The notes: a model not told the origin generated them from the letters alone. Counted from the first letter of the stretch, positions 11,465 to 22,749 are shown. The stretch is 64,000 bases of DNA from Mesostigma viride (GCA_009746045.1 RPFO01000535.1:7501-71500); one strand, 5' to 3'. Numbers and translations are program-made.

Positions 11465-13254
11465 ACCCTTATATGTTGGGTGTGTTGTGTGAATGTTGGG
11501 TATGTGTGTTGGGGCGTGTGTGTTGTGTGTGTGTGTTGGGTGCATTCATGAAGGTGCGGGGGCGTGTAGGGTGTGTGCAAAGTGTCTTGTGTGTTGATGT
11601 TGGGTGTGGGGGGGGGGAGGTACATGTGTGTTGTGTGTGTGACTTAGTAGGTGTGTTGTGTGTGTGACTTAGGTGTGTGTGTTGTTTGTGTTGGATATGT
11701 GTTGTGTGTGTGTGTGTTGTGTGTGTGTAGGGTGTCTTGTGTGTTGGTTTCTTGTTTTTAGTAGGTGTTGGGTGTGTGTATGTCGGGTGCAAACATAGTG
11801 TGTGTGTGTGTGTGTTCGGTATGTGTGTTGGGTGTCTTGTGTGTGTGTGTTCGGTATGTGTGTTGAGGCGTGTGTGTGTGCTCTGTGTATGTATGTTGTG
11901 TGTGTGTGTGTTGGGGCGTGTGCGTGTGTGTGTTGTGTGCATGTTAATTGTCATGTATTGGTGTTGAGTGTGAGGGGGGGATGGACGTGTGTGTTGTGTG
12001 TGACTTAGGTGTGTTATGTGTGTGTTGTGTGTGACTTAAGTGTGTAGTGTGTGTGTTGTGTGTGTTGGATGTGTGGTGTGGGTGTGGGTGTGGGTGTGTG
12101 GGTGGGTGGGGGGGGGCCAAGTGTCTTGTGTGTTGGTATTGGGTTTGTGTGGGGGGGTGTACGTGTGTGTTGTGTGTGACTTAGGTGTGTTTTGTGTGTG
12201 TTGTGTGTGATCGACCTAGGTGTGTGTTGCGTGTGTGTGTTGGGTGTACATGTGTTCATAAAGGGTGTGGGTGTGTGTAGGGTGTGTGCAAAGTGTCTTG
12301 TGTGTTGGTGTTGGGTGTGGGGGGGGGGAAAGTACGTGTGTGTTGTGTGTGTGACTTAGGTGTGTTGTGTGTGTGTTGTTTGCATGTTATTGTTGGTGTT
12401 GTGGGGGGGGGGATGTACGTGTACGTGTGTTGTGTGTTGGTGTCTTATTTTTAGGTGTTGGTGTGTGTGTCGTGGGTGCAAACATTGTGTGTGTGTGTGT
12501 GTTGGGTGTGTGTTGGGTGTCTTGTGTGTTTGGTGTTTTTGGTAGGTGTTGTGTGTGCGTGTTTTCGGTATGTGTGTTGGGTGTCTTGTGTGTGTGTGGT
12601 ATGTGTTTGGGTGTTGTTGTGTGTGCAGTGTTGGGGCATGTGTGTGTGTGTGTTGGGGCATGTGTGTGTGTTGTGGCATGTTAATTGTCATGTGTTGGTG
12701 TTGTGTGTGTGGGGGGGGGGGATGTACGTGTGTGTTGTGTGTTACTTAGGTGTGTTATGTGTGTGTTGGGTGTGGGTGTCGTGGGCCGACCGGTGCAAAC
12801 ATTGTGTGTGTGTGTGTGTGTTGGGTGTGTGTTGGGTGTCTTGTGTGTTGGTGTCTTGTTTTTAGTAGGTGTTGTGTGTGCGTGTTTTCGGTATGTGTGT
12901 TGGGTGTCTTTTGTGTGTGTGGTGTGTGTTTGGGTGTTGTTGTGTGTGCAGTGTTGGGGCATGTGTGTGTGTGTTGGGGCATGTGTGTGTGTGTGTTGGG
13001 GCATGTGTGTCAGTGTGTGTGTTGTGGCCTGTTAATTGTCATGTGTTGGTGTTGTGTGTGGGGGGGGCGGGATGTACCTATGTGTTGTGTGTTATAACAA
13101 CTATACTTAGGTGTGTTATGTGTGTGTTGCGTGTGTGTGTTGGGTGTGTGTTGCATGGCTGTCTTGTGTGTTGGTGTCTTGTTTTTAGGTGTTGGTGTGT
13201 GTCTTGGGTGCAAACATAGTGTGTGTGTGTGTTGGGTGTGTTGTTCGTGTGTGT
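11465..13254. repeat. G/T-rich low-complexity domain with about 300-bp internal repeats
   Basis: The plus strand is almost entirely GT microsatellite and degenerate TGTGTTGGGTGT motifs. Landmarks recur about every 300-350 bp: GGTGCAAACAT (11788, 12476, 12792, 13208), GTTAATTGTCATGT (11943, 12680, 13029) and G-runs of seven to ten before GATGTAC. Many short ORFs cross it on both strands, but their composition is dictated by the repeat and none looks like a protein gene. Positions 13255-13372 hold unremarkable AT-rich sequence. Confidence 0.9.
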
Positions 13255-13372
13255 ATGAAAATATAGAAAATTGTTATATTTGACGATAGTCATAGTGTAC
13301 TACTAAAAACTTGTACATACATATGCTGGAATGATTTTCTTTTTACTATTTCATTCACTATTGCTTATTTCT

Positions 13373-15094
13373 TCACACATGTACATGCACGCAAGGGGCG
13401 GCTGCACATACACGTACACACACCGCGCACGCAAGGGGCGGCTGCACACACACGTACATCCACCGCGCACGCAAGGGGCAACTGCACACACACGTACATA
13501 CACCGCGCACGCAAGGGGCGAGTGCGCACACACGTACATACACCGCGCACGCAAGGGGCGGCTGCACACACACGTACACACACCATGCACGCAAGGGCCG
13601 GCTGCACTCACATGTACATACACCATGCACGCAAGGGGCGGCTGCACACACACGTACACACACCATGCACGCAAGGGCCGGCTGCACTCACATGTACATC
13701 CACCGCGCACGCAAGGGCCGGCTGCACACACACGTACATACACCGCGCACGCAAGGGGCAACTGCACACACATGTACATACACCGCGCAACCACGGGGCG
13801 GCTGCACACACACGTACATACACCGCGCACGCAAGGGGCGGCTGCACACATACGTACCTACACCGCGCACGCAAGGGGCGACTGCACACACATGTACATC
13901 CACCGCGCACGCAAGGGCCGGCTGCACACACACGTACACACACCATGCACGCAAGGGCCGGCTGCACACACACGTACATACACCGCGCACGCAAGGGGCG
14001 GCTGCACACACACGTACCTACACCGCGCACGCAAGGGGCGGCTGCACACACACGTACACACACCATGCACGCAAGGAGCGACTTCACGCACAGGTACACA
14101 CACCATGCACGCAAGGTTCGGCTGCACACACATGTACATCCACCGCGCACGCAAGGGGCGAGTGCAAACACATGTACATACACCGCGCACGCAAGGGGCA
14201 ACTGCCCACACATGTACATCCACCGCGCACGCAAGGGCCGGCTGCACTCACATGTACACACACCGCGCACGCAAGGGCCGGCTGCACACACACGTACATA
14301 CACCGCGCACGCAAGGGGCAACTGCACACACACGTACACACCATGCACGCAAGGGGCTGCTGCACACACACTTACACTCACCATGCACGCGAGGGGCGGC
14401 TGCACACACACGTACACACACCGCGCACGCAAGGGACGGCTGCACACACACGTACATACACCGCGCACGCAAGGGGCGGCTGCACTTACATGTACACACA
14501 CCACGCACGCAAGGGGCGGCTGCACACACACGTACATACACCGCGCACGCAAGGACCGGCTCCACTCACATGTACATCCACCGCGCAACCACGGGGCGGC
14601 TGCACACACACGTACATACACCGCGCACGCAAGGGGCTGCTGCACACACACTTACACACAAAATGCACGCTTGGGGCGACGGCACTCACATGTACATACA
14701 CCGCGCACGAAAGGGGTGGCTGCACACACACGTACATCCACCGCGCACGCAAGGGGCGGCTGCACACACACATACATACATGCACCATGCACGCAAGGGG
14801 CGAGTGCACACACATGTACATACACCGCGCACGCAAGGGGCAACTGCCCACACATGGACATACACCGCGCACGCAAGGGGCGGCTGCACACACACGTACC
14901 TACACCGCGCACGCAAGGGGCGAGTGCACACACACGTACACACACCGCGCACGCAAGGGGCTGCTGCACACACACGTACACACACCATGCACGCAATTGC
15001 CGGCATGCACACACACGTACATCCACCGCGCACGCAAGGGGCAACTGCACACACACGTACACACACCGCGCACGCTTGGGGCAGCTGCACTCAC
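13373..15094. repeat. 40-bp minisatellite domain, segment 1
   Basis: About 43 copies of a 40-bp unit built from CCGCGCACGCAAGGGGCGGC and TGCACACACACGTACATACA. Four small regions vary: GCACGCAAGG or GCACGCTTGG; CGGCTGC, CAACTGC, CGAGTGC or CCGGCTGC; ACACACGTAC or ACACATGTAC; and ATACACC, ACACACC, CTACACC or ATCCACC. It stops at the CTCAC target duplication of element A. Confidence 0.97.
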
Positions 15095-15567
15095 AGTTAG
15101 AATGCGGTGGGATATATTGCTTGAGAACACTGAAGGCTTGGAGCAATGAATTGCTTGGTTCATTAGAAAATAGGTTTACCCTTTATCAACGTTCCTCTCA
15201 CCGGCTGCGCCGCCAGTGACCGTTGGGTGCAGACCGTTGGCCCGAGGCCGCACGATGACAGGTAGCTGCCTAGTCACTGCATCGTGCGATCACAAATCAA
15301 TGCACGCTGCAGTACGGTCCCTATCTAGGATACTCTAGTACCGTCCAATGACAGGACACTACGTATACTGGGTACTGACATCTGTCACGTACCTCAGTAC
15401 CCAAAGTACCTATCTAGGGAAACGTATGCGACTCGACTAGCATCCCTATCTGCATAGCCCACGTGGTATTTATATTCACATACCAACGTGGGTTTACAAG
15501 GCTTATTCATACGTTGTATTCACAATGCCTTTGAGACTTAGTCTACAGCAAAGCATGGAGACTAACT
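15095..15567 (-). repeat. 3' LTR of element A
   Basis: This is the 3' LTR in element orientation. Its boundary with internal DNA on the minus strand reads ...AATACTGG|AGTTAG, giving a short polypurine-like end. Strong self-complementary segments lie inside: CGCACGATG with CATCGTGCG, and GGGTACTGA with TCAGTACCC. Confidence 0.93.
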
Positions 15568-15941
15568 CCAGTATTGTTTTATTATTTATTTCTTAATGCA
15601 GGTCTGCACCCCCAACATTATTGTTATTGTTTTTAAGTTGATTAGGGGTACAAAAGAGACATGGCTGGTTGAGCCAGGTTGGTTACAGCTGGCTGTTCTG
15701 GCCAGGTGTTATATTGCACATTAAATAAGGTGTACACAGCTGGCTGGTTTGGCCAGGTACTGAAGCACACATTAAGTAAATGGATACAAAGCTTGTGTCC
15801 TCAAGCTGCAAATGGATACAAATCTGACCTAGCCAGCACTCACACCCCACAACGAATGTGTTGAATTTTATGGCGCCCAGCAGCTATCGCTGTGGTAAGG
15901 GGGTGTGGTGGTTGTGTACTGTGCTATGGCCAGTCATTTAT

Positions 15942-18900
15942 TCAAACACTGACTCTGATATCATAGGGGTTCATGTTCTGAAAGAGGAGCTGGTACTGTT
16001 GGCCAGCAGCATCCCGCAGCTTCGTGAGAGCGTCTGCTGGGTTGTCCTCATCATCCACATGAGTCCAGCTGGAAAAATAGGTGGCCTCCTGTTTGAGGAT
16101 CACCCAATCCAAGTCAGTGTGGACAGCAGCAGAGACAGATTTCTTGGTTAGAAAACTGATCACAGATTGGCTGTCAGTATAGAGATGTGAGATGACATTG
16201 CATGTGCTGCCTGCCTGGGTTTGTAGCCAGGTGAGCATGTGCTGCAGGGAACGAGCATGCAATGCAGCAGACACCACAGCACGACATTCAGCTGAGTTGC
16301 TGCTGCCAGGTTTTCTGCGGTGTAGCCTGCTGTACCAGGAAGTGAGGGACATGTAATCTGACCTGTTGGTGAGAAAAAACAGCCCTGATTCCCGTGCCCC
16401 CATCTGATTGATTGTTCTGCTCTCCATGGAGCTGTCCATGACACATTGGATGTGGATGTCTTCCATCAGATTCAGGCCATGGAGGATGAGGGGGGGACAG
16501 TCATTGACCAACTTCCTGATGTGACTGCATTTGATCTTGACTAGAACATCATGGGTGACCCTGCTGATGACAGCTAAGGGAGCCCCACAGATGGCTGACC
16601 ACCACCCCAGTTTGCCCTGAACAGTGGCACACATATGTAAGGGGAGGTAGTTGTCCTGCAGCAGATCTAGACAATCTTGGATATATTCTGCAGGAGGGGA
16701 GAGAGAGCAGACCCACTGATCTGGCTGCCTATGCAGCTGCAACATGATGCCACAGAACTGGATGGGGGTTGTGCTCAATTCCACCTGTTTGCCAATCTCA
16801 TATGATTCCTGGACCTGCTGAATAAAGGTTTCCACCTCAGCTCTAGGCCCACAAATGAGTTGGTCATCTCCATGCCACACAAAGAACAGCAGTCCAGAGG
16901 GGGTGGGTACAACAAAAAAGCATGGGTCCAGGTCATCATACGTGGCCTTGAGCTTTTTGAATACTTCCTCTGCTGAGTCTCTGAAAATTTTTGGGGCACT
17001 GACAAGCCCTTCCACCCCAATGTTGATGATAAGGTGGGGCTCATCAATATAAGGTTTCCACACAGCTGGGGTGTCTACCACGTACACCTTCCCTTTCCAC
17101 ACAGATTCAGCCTTTTCTGGGTCCCCCCTGAGGAAGGCCCTTTTAATATCAGTGGCTTTGCAGACATAGTCTTGGCCTGCATTGAGGTTGTGGAGGAAGA
17201 GGGAGAGCATGATCCTGAGTGAGGTTTGTTGCAGCCCAGGTGTGTATGTTTCCCCTTTTGGCAGTGTGGAGGTCCCCTTTAATTCTGTGACACATGGTCT
17301 GGCATGGAAGATTGGGGAGCCCACTTTTTGTGGTTTTTGTTTGAGAACAAATTTTAATCTGAGCTTTTTGGCTCCCTCTGGCACGTCCCATGAAGGGGTG
17401 ACAGGCGGTTTGTATTGAGGGTTTTTGGGGTTGGGCAGGACCCATTCCTGCCTGGCTTGGTGGACAATGGCCATCAGCCACTTGGTAAACCCTTTTTGTG
17501 TTTTGCATTCTTGTATGACGTGGGAGATTTGGTGGGGTGAGTGCATGGCTATGTCCCACTTACCCAGCCCAAAGGCTGAGGGATGGAGGAACTGGCTGTG
17601 CACTAACTTGTCCAGATCAGGGATCTCCCCTGGTGCATACTGAGTGTTGACTGCCTTGATGACAGCATCCATACCAGGGACAATACTGGAGAGAGGGATT
17701 TTAAAGTGGTCCAGAGGAACTGCACCCACCCCTGTGACACTGAGCTCATTAGCTGAGATAAGCACCCCAGGATAGGATACAAAAGGTTCCCCCAACAAGG
17801 TGTTACCAGAGTACCCCTCCACCACCTGGAAGGGTGTCTGAATACCAAGTATAGGGAGCATCACTTGTCCCACTACATCCAGTGAGCTTTGGCCTGAGAA
17901 ATCCTGCACCCGTGCCCAAAATGAAGGTGCAATCTCAAGACCAGGGATGGCTTGTGCACTGATCACACTGACCTGTGCCTGAGTGTCTATTGCCAGGGTC
18001 CAGGGGTCCTGACTAGTGCACACAGCTGAGACTTTTGCCAACCCTGCGGCCACAGCAGCTTGTTGCTTATGTGACCTGTGTAATGCTTGCAAGGCGACTG
18101 CCAATCTTGACCTCAGAGCGGGAGGGTTGGCAGACAATTTGGTGCCTTGGGGCTGAGCTAATGCTTCCAACCCAGCTACCTCGTGCCTGGTTAAGCAATC
18201 CCCAGGTTGTGAAGTGGGCCTGGCTTCACTGAGGGTGGAAGGGTTCACAGAGGGTGCTGTGGTGCTGTCAACAGCAGTAATTGGTGGCTCAGAGCTACTG
18301 CTGGGCATGCTGGAGTTGCCAGATAGAAGTAGTGAGTCCATGCTTAAAGACTCTTCCCCAGGCACGTCTGCCATGGGAGAATAATACTTCTTAATTCTAT
18401 GACAGCTCACCCTGTGACGCTTCCCATTGATATTGTGCTTGACCTCCACGGTCTTGCTGTTTTTGGTAAATCCACGGATGGTAACTGGACCTAGCCAAGT
18501 TCCAACCTTACCAAAGCTGTTTTCCTTGTAATAGAGAACTTGATCACCTTTTTGGAATACTGGCCTGGAATGGGTTTTATCTTTTTCTGCCAGTTTTGCT
18601 GAGGTTTGTGCACGTGCAGTGTTGTACAGTGCTATCACCTCTGGGGGATATACACCTGCCTGCAGGCCTGCTGGGATTACTTCACCCCACGTGGCATGCA
18701 AGACAGGTCTCATGTTTAGGGTTGTGCACATTTCATGACACCAGAGTGCCCTGTCACAATAGACCCCTGAAGTAGCATCCTTGGAAGGATTTTTGGCTAG
18801 TAGGGTTTTGACAGATCTGATGGTTCTTTCAATGACCCCCTGACCCTCATGATCTTCCAGCCCAGCAATCTCTATTGCTTCACACCCTTCCAGGTCAGTC

Positions 18901-19556
18901 AGACAAGAAAATTGTTGATCAAGCAAAATTCTGTCAACTGGGTAGAATCTGGGTAAAGCAATCATGAGTGCAACACGTAGCTGCCCTGCAGACATGCCAG
19001 GTAGGGGTTCCATTACTGTGAACCTGGACCATGAGTCTTTTAGGATCAGGTAGGGTTGGACATCTTTGTTGATGTGCATCACATCCCCCACTATCATGCC
19101 CCTATTGGTGGAAGGAGTTGCAGTATGCCATTTTTGAGGTTTGGGGCTATTGAACTGACATTCTTGACAGTGTTGTCTAGCCAGTTTTACTGCATTCCTG
19201 AGTTGTTTTCCCATGCTACTACCCCCCAGCCGTCTGGCCAGTTCCTCAGCCACTGTTTCATGACCCATGGCTAGGTGCAGCTGATGAGCAAGCTCCTTGA
19301 TATCTATGGAGTTGTCAACAGTAGGGGTTAGTGCTTTTATGTAAGGTTCCAGAACAGGGTGTTGGGAGGACAGTAAGGTTGCTGCCTCAAAATCAATTAT
19401 GCCCTGGTTGCCATCCCCAATGGTAATGAGATCATCATCCTCAGAGTACATAAGGTGAGTGAACTCACATTGATTTGGGTAGCGAGGCCTGTTGCAACGG
19501 CTGCCTGGAGGCCCCAGGGGATGACGTGCGTGCCAGCAGCCCGGGCAGAGATCCAC
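15942..19556 (-). CDS. Element A pol: IN-PR-RT-RNase H
   Basis: 1,204 codons from a GTG; the frame is open further upstream through the zinc knuckle. Order by residue: CPGC motif (4-7); integrase HHCC finger (H94, H99, C130, C133); integrase core D158, D213, E243 (29 residues between the last two); C-terminal integrase segment with FQKGDQVLYY (about 334); retropepsin-like domain with DTQ at 524-526 and LLGEPF at 587-592; reverse transcriptase with DIKRAF (D803) and HGDD (D897, D898); RNase H with D1041, E1090 and D1127, ending in NPADALTKL. It has no internal stop. The protease sits between integrase and RT, unlike Copia or Gypsy. Element B pol is its closest relative here. Confidence 0.92.
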   Translation of the reverse strand: MDLCPGCWHARHPLGPPGSRCNRPRYPNQCEFTHLMYSEDDDLITIGDGNQGIIDFEAATLLSSQHPVLEPYIKALTPTVDNSIDIKELAHQLHLAMGHETVAEELARRLGGSSMGKQLRNAVKLARQHCQECQFNSPKPQKWHTATPSTNRGMIVGDVMHINKDVQPYLILKDSWSRFTVMEPLPGMSAGQLRVALMIALPRFYPVDRILLDQQFSCLTDLEGCEAIEIAGLEDHEGQGVIERTIRSVKTLLAKNPSKDATSGVYCDRALWCHEMCTTLNMRPVLHATWGEVIPAGLQAGVYPPEVIALYNTARAQTSAKLAEKDKTHSRPVFQKGDQVLYYKENSFGKVGTWLGPVTIRGFTKNSKTVEVKHNINGKRHRVSCHRIKKYYSPMADVPGEESLSMDSLLLSGNSSMPSSSSEPPITAVDSTTAPSVNPSTLSEARPTSQPGDCLTRHEVAGLEALAQPQGTKLSANPPALRSRLAVALQALHRSHKQQAAVAAGLAKVSAVCTSQDPWTLAIDTQAQVSVISAQAIPGLEIAPSFWARVQDFSGQSSLDVVGQVMLPILGIQTPFQVVEGYSGNTLLGEPFVSYPGVLISANELSVTGVGAVPLDHFKIPLSSIVPGMDAVIKAVNTQYAPGEIPDLDKLVHSQFLHPSAFGLGKWDIAMHSPHQISHVIQECKTQKGFTKWLMAIVHQARQEWVLPNPKNPQYKPPVTPSWDVPEGAKKLRLKFVLKQKPQKVGSPIFHARPCVTELKGTSTLPKGETYTPGLQQTSLRIMLSLFLHNLNAGQDYVCKATDIKRAFLRGDPEKAESVWKGKVYVVDTPAVWKPYIDEPHLIINIGVEGLVSAPKIFRDSAEEVFKKLKATYDDLDPCFFVVPTPSGLLFFVWHGDDQLICGPRAEVETFIQQVQESYEIGKQVELSTTPIQFCGIMLQLHRQPDQWVCSLSPPAEYIQDCLDLLQDNYLPLHMCATVQGKLGWWSAICGAPLAVISRVTHDVLVKIKCSHIRKLVNDCPPLILHGLNLMEDIHIQCVMDSSMESRTINQMGARESGLFFLTNRSDYMSLTSWYSRLHRRKPGSSNSAECRAVVSAALHARSLQHMLTWLQTQAGSTCNVISHLYTDSQSVISFLTKKSVSAAVHTDLDWVILKQEATYFSSWTHVDDEDNPADALTKLRDAAGQQYQLLFQNMNPYDIRVSV

Positions 19557-20862
19557 CCCGTTGGCCAGGGAGTCGTTGTTGGGGCAGTTGTGCCGTGCGT
19601 GCCCTCGTTGGAAGCACCTCAGGCACCTTATGGACCCCCCAGGGTTGCCAGGCTGGTTGTTGTTGTGTTGTTGTTGTTGTTGTTTCCCTGCTGGGACCGG
19701 TTCTGGCCCTGCTGGGACCTGTTGTTGTTGTTGTTTTGGCCCTGTTGGGACCTGTTGTTATTGTTGCCCTGCTGGGACCTGTTGTTGTTGTTGTTGTTGT
19801 TGTTGTTGGGGTTGCCATGCAGGGGCACACGGTGCCACGTGTTGCCACGCCCCTGAGAGCCACTGCCCCCTTGGTGGGAGGACTTGTGGGTCTTGGGTGC
19901 CCCCCCTGGCTGGCCTGCCCCTTGCGTTTGTGGCCTTGGACACCCTGGACCTTGGGGTCCTGGGCCTGGTTGTTGCCAGTACCCAGGGGGTCCACTGCCT
20001 CCTCGATATAGAGCATGGCAGCTCTGAAGTTGTCCCAGAGGGACTTGAGGCCTGTAAGCAGGGTAGCCAGGACAGAAGGTTGCAAATTAGCTTTTGTTAG
20101 CCAGGTGTGGATGAGATACCTTGGTTGGAGCTTGAGAAGCTCAAGGTCTTTCTCAATCATTACCCTGTATGTTTTTGCATCCCCAGAGAGGTTATTCTTG
20201 TTCACCTTATATGCAGCAAGCCAGTTGAAACGTTCTACTGCTTCCATGTGGTTATTGGTAAGCACTAGCTGTTTCAGATCAGTGATAAAGGTAGGCCACT
20301 GTTCAATGGCTGCTTCAGGTGTCAGGGTACGTTCCTGATAGGTTTGAATCAATGCTCTGATTGCAGGAGATGATTGATGGAATGTGGAGGAGGCCCTGAG
20401 AGCCTTAAACTGATGTCTAAGGTTAAGACCTTCCATCCCATACTCCAAAGCAAAAACAAATTGCTTAGCTTGTTCAACAGTGTGACCCTCAGGCAAGCCA
20501 GCAATATTGATTTTGGATTCCTTTTTATGAGGGTTAAACACACCTGTGAGAGGGGGGTTGGCCCTCAAGAAGCTGTCGGTTGCTTGTTGCAGGCGGGTGG
20601 GGTCCAGGTTGATGGTCCCCCGCTCATACCGCGACATCAGGGCGCGCAGGCCCTCGACAGTTTGCAGCTGGTTAGCTGTTAACTGCTGATCTTGCAACGA
20701 GGCCAGCTGGGCCTGGAGAATGGCGAGCTGTTCCAGGACATCCCCGCTCCTTGGGGGGGCCTCAGCAGGCCTGTTGGGTGCCTGTGGCACCTCTGCACCT
20801 CCCCCCAGGGCCTCCTGGGGTCCTGGCCACCCCCCCTGGTTTGGGAGGGGGCCCCAACCCAC
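19465..20862 (-). CDS. Element A gag-like protein
   Basis: The 465-codon frame begins at a GTG, but the real frame is open further upstream in a Pro/Gly-rich stretch. A heptad segment (LEQLAILQAQLASLQDQQ, about 43-60) precedes the capsid-like region (about 95-300), whose GLPEGHT, LRASS.FHQS and AYKVNKN blocks match element B gag. Translation beyond about 19905 in this frame looks spurious. The expected Asn/Gln-rich nucleocapsid lies in the -1 frame after the C7 run 19900-19906. A second -1 step at the C6 run 19635-19640 leads to the zinc knuckle. Homology to B and the position support a gag role. Confidence 0.75.
   Translation of the reverse strand: MGWGPLPNQGGWPGPQEALGGGAEVPQAPNRPAEAPPRSGDVLEQLAILQAQLASLQDQQLTANQLQTVEGLRALMSRYERGTINLDPTRLQQATDSFLRANPPLTGVFNPHKKESKINIAGLPEGHTVEQAKQFVFALEYGMEGLNLRHQFKALRASSTFHQSSPAIRALIQTYQERTLTPEAAIEQWPTFITDLKQLVLTNNHMEAVERFNWLAAYKVNKNNLSGDAKTYRVMIEKDLELLKLQPRYLIHTWLTKANLQPSVLATLLTGLKSLWDNFRAAMLYIEEAVDPLGTGNNQAQDPKVQGVQGHKRKGQASQGGHPRPTSPPTKGAVALRGVATRGTVCPCMATPTTTTTTTTTGPSRATITTGPNRAKTTTTTGPSRARTGPSRETTTTTTQQQPAWQPWGVHKVPEVLPTRARTAQLPQQRLPGQRGGSLPGLLARTSSPGASRQPLQQASLPKSM
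19584..19625 (-). other. Zinc knuckle of element A
   Basis: In the pol frame, just upstream of the listed pol ORF, the minus strand encodes CLRCFQRGHARHNC, a CX2CX4HX4C knuckle of the nucleocapsid type. It is in frame with the integrase that follows and confirms fusion of nucleocapsid and pol. Confidence 0.85.
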
Positions 20863-21025
20863 AGGGCGAACCTGGGGTGGTGGGGGAGGGGGAGGGGGGT
20901 CATGGTGGCCCTGGGGGAGCCCGGGGGTGTCCGGGTAACCCCACTGGGTCCAGCCCCATCGGTGGAGGGGCGGGCAGGGGTGTCTGCCTCTGCTCTCCTC
21001 CTGGCCTCCTCCCGCATGAGACGCT

Positions 21026-22258
21026 TCATCTCCTTGCGTACCTCATGCTCCCGGAGGGCTGCCTGAAAGCAGCCTCATCCTCGGGTATGTCAGGGAGTGG
21101 TTCTCCCATGATCATAGCAGGCCGGACTGGACAGTCCGCCTCTTTGCCCTTCCTCGCGCCCAGGGCCAGCAGTCCCTCCTTGTACTGCAGGGGTTGGGGG
21201 GGAGAGGGTTTCTTGCTGGTGGTTTCCAGCGGGGGGGCTTCTTCAGCTACCACCCCATGTTTGGCCAAGATGGCCTCCGTGACCCTGGCTTGGGTGATGG
21301 AGGACATGGTTTTAAAGTGTGCTGACCGAGCAAGCTCGGCCAGGTCTTGACTGTCCGCATAGTGCATGGGATAGTCAGCATTTTTTAAGAGGTCACGTAA
21401 CCGCTGGGTGGCCTCGCGGTACGCGTCCGCCATCGCCTGGTGGGTAGCCAGGCGACGGGCGGCTTCCTCTTCATATTCTTGCCGCTTAGCGGCGAGCCGA
21501 AAAGCCGCCTCTCGGCGGACCTCTCGGTCCCGCTGCCGCGCTCGGCGTTCTTCATTTGCCACCAGCGCGGCCTGCTCGACCGCCAGGAGCGCTGGGGTAA
21601 GATTGATCTCAGTCTCCCCATCGGGGAGACTGGCAGTGTCGGATACCTCATCGTCGGACATTGGTTGTCCGGCGATGGGTTCCACAGGTTTTCGCACCAC
21701 CCGTGCGAGTTTAATACTCTCCATGTCCTTCTTCTTGCGAAGAAGGGACGCAGAGGGTCGCCCAAACGTTAGCTCAATGTGGTTATGTCCCTGGGCGAAA
21801 GGGACATTAAGGTTTGATGTGGCGGGACGAAAGGTAATCGTCCCGTCCGGTGCCACCGAGGCCGTCTGACGGGGCATACGCTCCCGAAGAGATGGCAACG
21901 TGGGGCCGGACTGTGGAGCCTCAGTGGGGTTTACCACCGAGGTCTCCGCAGCCATGGCCGCGCCAGCCGTGGTTGCGGCTGGGGCGGCCGCCGGAGTCGA
22001 GGGTAAGCCGGTCTCCCCGGGGGGAGCCGTCTCGGCCTCCGGCCTCGCAGGGGAGGGGGGTAGGTCGGTCGGCTTTGCAGCCGCCGTCCCCTCGTCCTGG
22101 CAACCATTGTGAGTCTTTTTGTTCTTTTTCTTTTTCTTGGAAATGGCCGCATCGCCAGCCGGCTTCTTGTTGTTGTCTCTGGGCATCCGCCGATCCTGCC
22201 CATCATCATCCTCGTTGTAGGTAAGCTTCTTAGCGACATTCTTGTTCGTGATAGCCAT
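21026..22258 (-). CDS. Element A ORF1: charged, coiled-coil protein upstream of gag
   Basis: A 410-codon frame starts at ATG 22258 in a good context (ACCATGG), just inside the 5' LTR. It has a Lys/Asp-rich start, an Ala/Pro-rich middle (about residues 60-150) and a long charged helical segment with heptad-like Arg/Glu/Ala pattern (about 220-300: EERRARQRDREVRREAAF). After about 21072 the plausible sequence continues in the -1 frame (...REHEVRKEMKRLMREEARRR) through a Pro-rich tract, then shifts -1 again into gag within about 20870-20960. It is probably the N-terminal part of the gag polyprotein. I know no named family for it. Confidence 0.6.
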   Translation of the reverse strand: MAITNKNVAKKLTYNEDDDGQDRRMPRDNNKKPAGDAAISKKKKKNKKTHNGCQDEGTAAAKPTDLPPSPARPEAETAPPGETGLPSTPAAAPAATTAGAAMAAETSVVNPTEAPQSGPTLPSLRERMPRQTASVAPDGTITFRPATSNLNVPFAQGHNHIELTFGRPSASLLRKKKDMESIKLARVVRKPVEPIAGQPMSDDEVSDTASLPDGETEINLTPALLAVEQAALVANEERRARQRDREVRREAAFRLAAKRQEYEEEAARRLATHQAMADAYREATQRLRDLLKNADYPMHYADSQDLAELARSAHFKTMSSITQARVTEAILAKHGVVAEEAPPLETTSKKPSPPQPLQYKEGLLALGARKGKEADCPVRPAMIMGEPLPDIPEDEAAFRQPSGSMRYARR

Positions 22259-22276
22259 GGTAGCAAATAAAATTCA

Positions 22277-22749
22277 AGTTAGAATGCGGTGGGATATATT
22301 GCTTGAGAACACTGAAGGCTTGGAGCAATGAATTGCTTGGTTCATTAGAAAATAGGTTTACCCTTTATCAACGTTCCTCTCACCGGCTGCGCCGCCAGTG
22401 ACCGTTGGGTGCAGACCGTTGGCCCGAGGCCGCACGATGACAGGTAGCTGCCTAGTCACTGCATCGTGCGATCACAAATCAATGCACGCTGCAGTACGGT
22501 CCCTATCTAGGATACTCTAGTACCGTCCAATGACAGGACACTACGTATACTGGGTACTGACATCTGTCACGTACCTCAGTACCCAAAGTACCTATCTAGG
22601 GAAACGTATGCGACTCGACTAGCATCCCTATCTGCATAGCCCACGTGGTATTTATATTCACATACCAACGTGGGTTTACAAGGCTTATTCATACGTTGTA
22701 TTCACAATGCCTTTGAGACTTAGTCTGCAGCAAAGCATGGAGACTAACT
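22277..22749 (-). repeat. 5' LTR of element A
   Basis: Matches the 3' LTR except one noted substitution. On the minus strand the LTR ends in CTAACT and the next base starts the internal region; the ORF1 ATG follows only 18 nt later. Confidence 0.93.
22649..22656 (-). promoter_or_regulatory. TATA box candidate in 5' LTR of A
   Basis: The minus strand reads TATAAATA, an excellent TATA match, preceded by palindrome-rich LTR sequence. The identical box is at 15467-15474 in the 3' LTR. Transcription would run toward lower coordinates, into ORF1. Confidence 0.5.

Larger units (their letters stand above)
15095..22749 (-). mobile_element. LTR retrotransposon A, complete (7,655 bp)
   Basis: Two 473-bp LTRs (15095-15567 and 22277-22749) differ at one base I could find (15545 versus 22727). 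The 5-bp target duplication CTCAC flanks it (15090-15094 and 22750-22754); removing the element and one CTCAC restores a normal 40-bp repeat unit. The LTR ends are AGTTAG...CTAACT, not TG...CA. Coding runs on the minus strand: ORF1, gag, zinc knuckle, integrase, protease, reverse transcriptase, RNase H. The near-identical LTRs and the 1,204-codon open pol frame point to recent insertion. The 374 bp between pol and the 3' LTR hold two diverged copies of a roughly 60-bp motif (CAGCTGGCTG...GGCCAGG). Confidence 0.93.

Noticed and set aside
11469..13293. ORFs of 60-160 codons in the G/T-rich block
   Set aside because: Composition (Cys/Val or His/Thr) is dictated by GT microsatellite; frames overlap on both strands.
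15942..19556. Calling elements A and B ordinary Ty1/Copia
   Set aside because: RNase H and integrase-before-RT recall Copia, but the protease position, LTR ends and active-site motifs do not fit, so I left the superfamily open.
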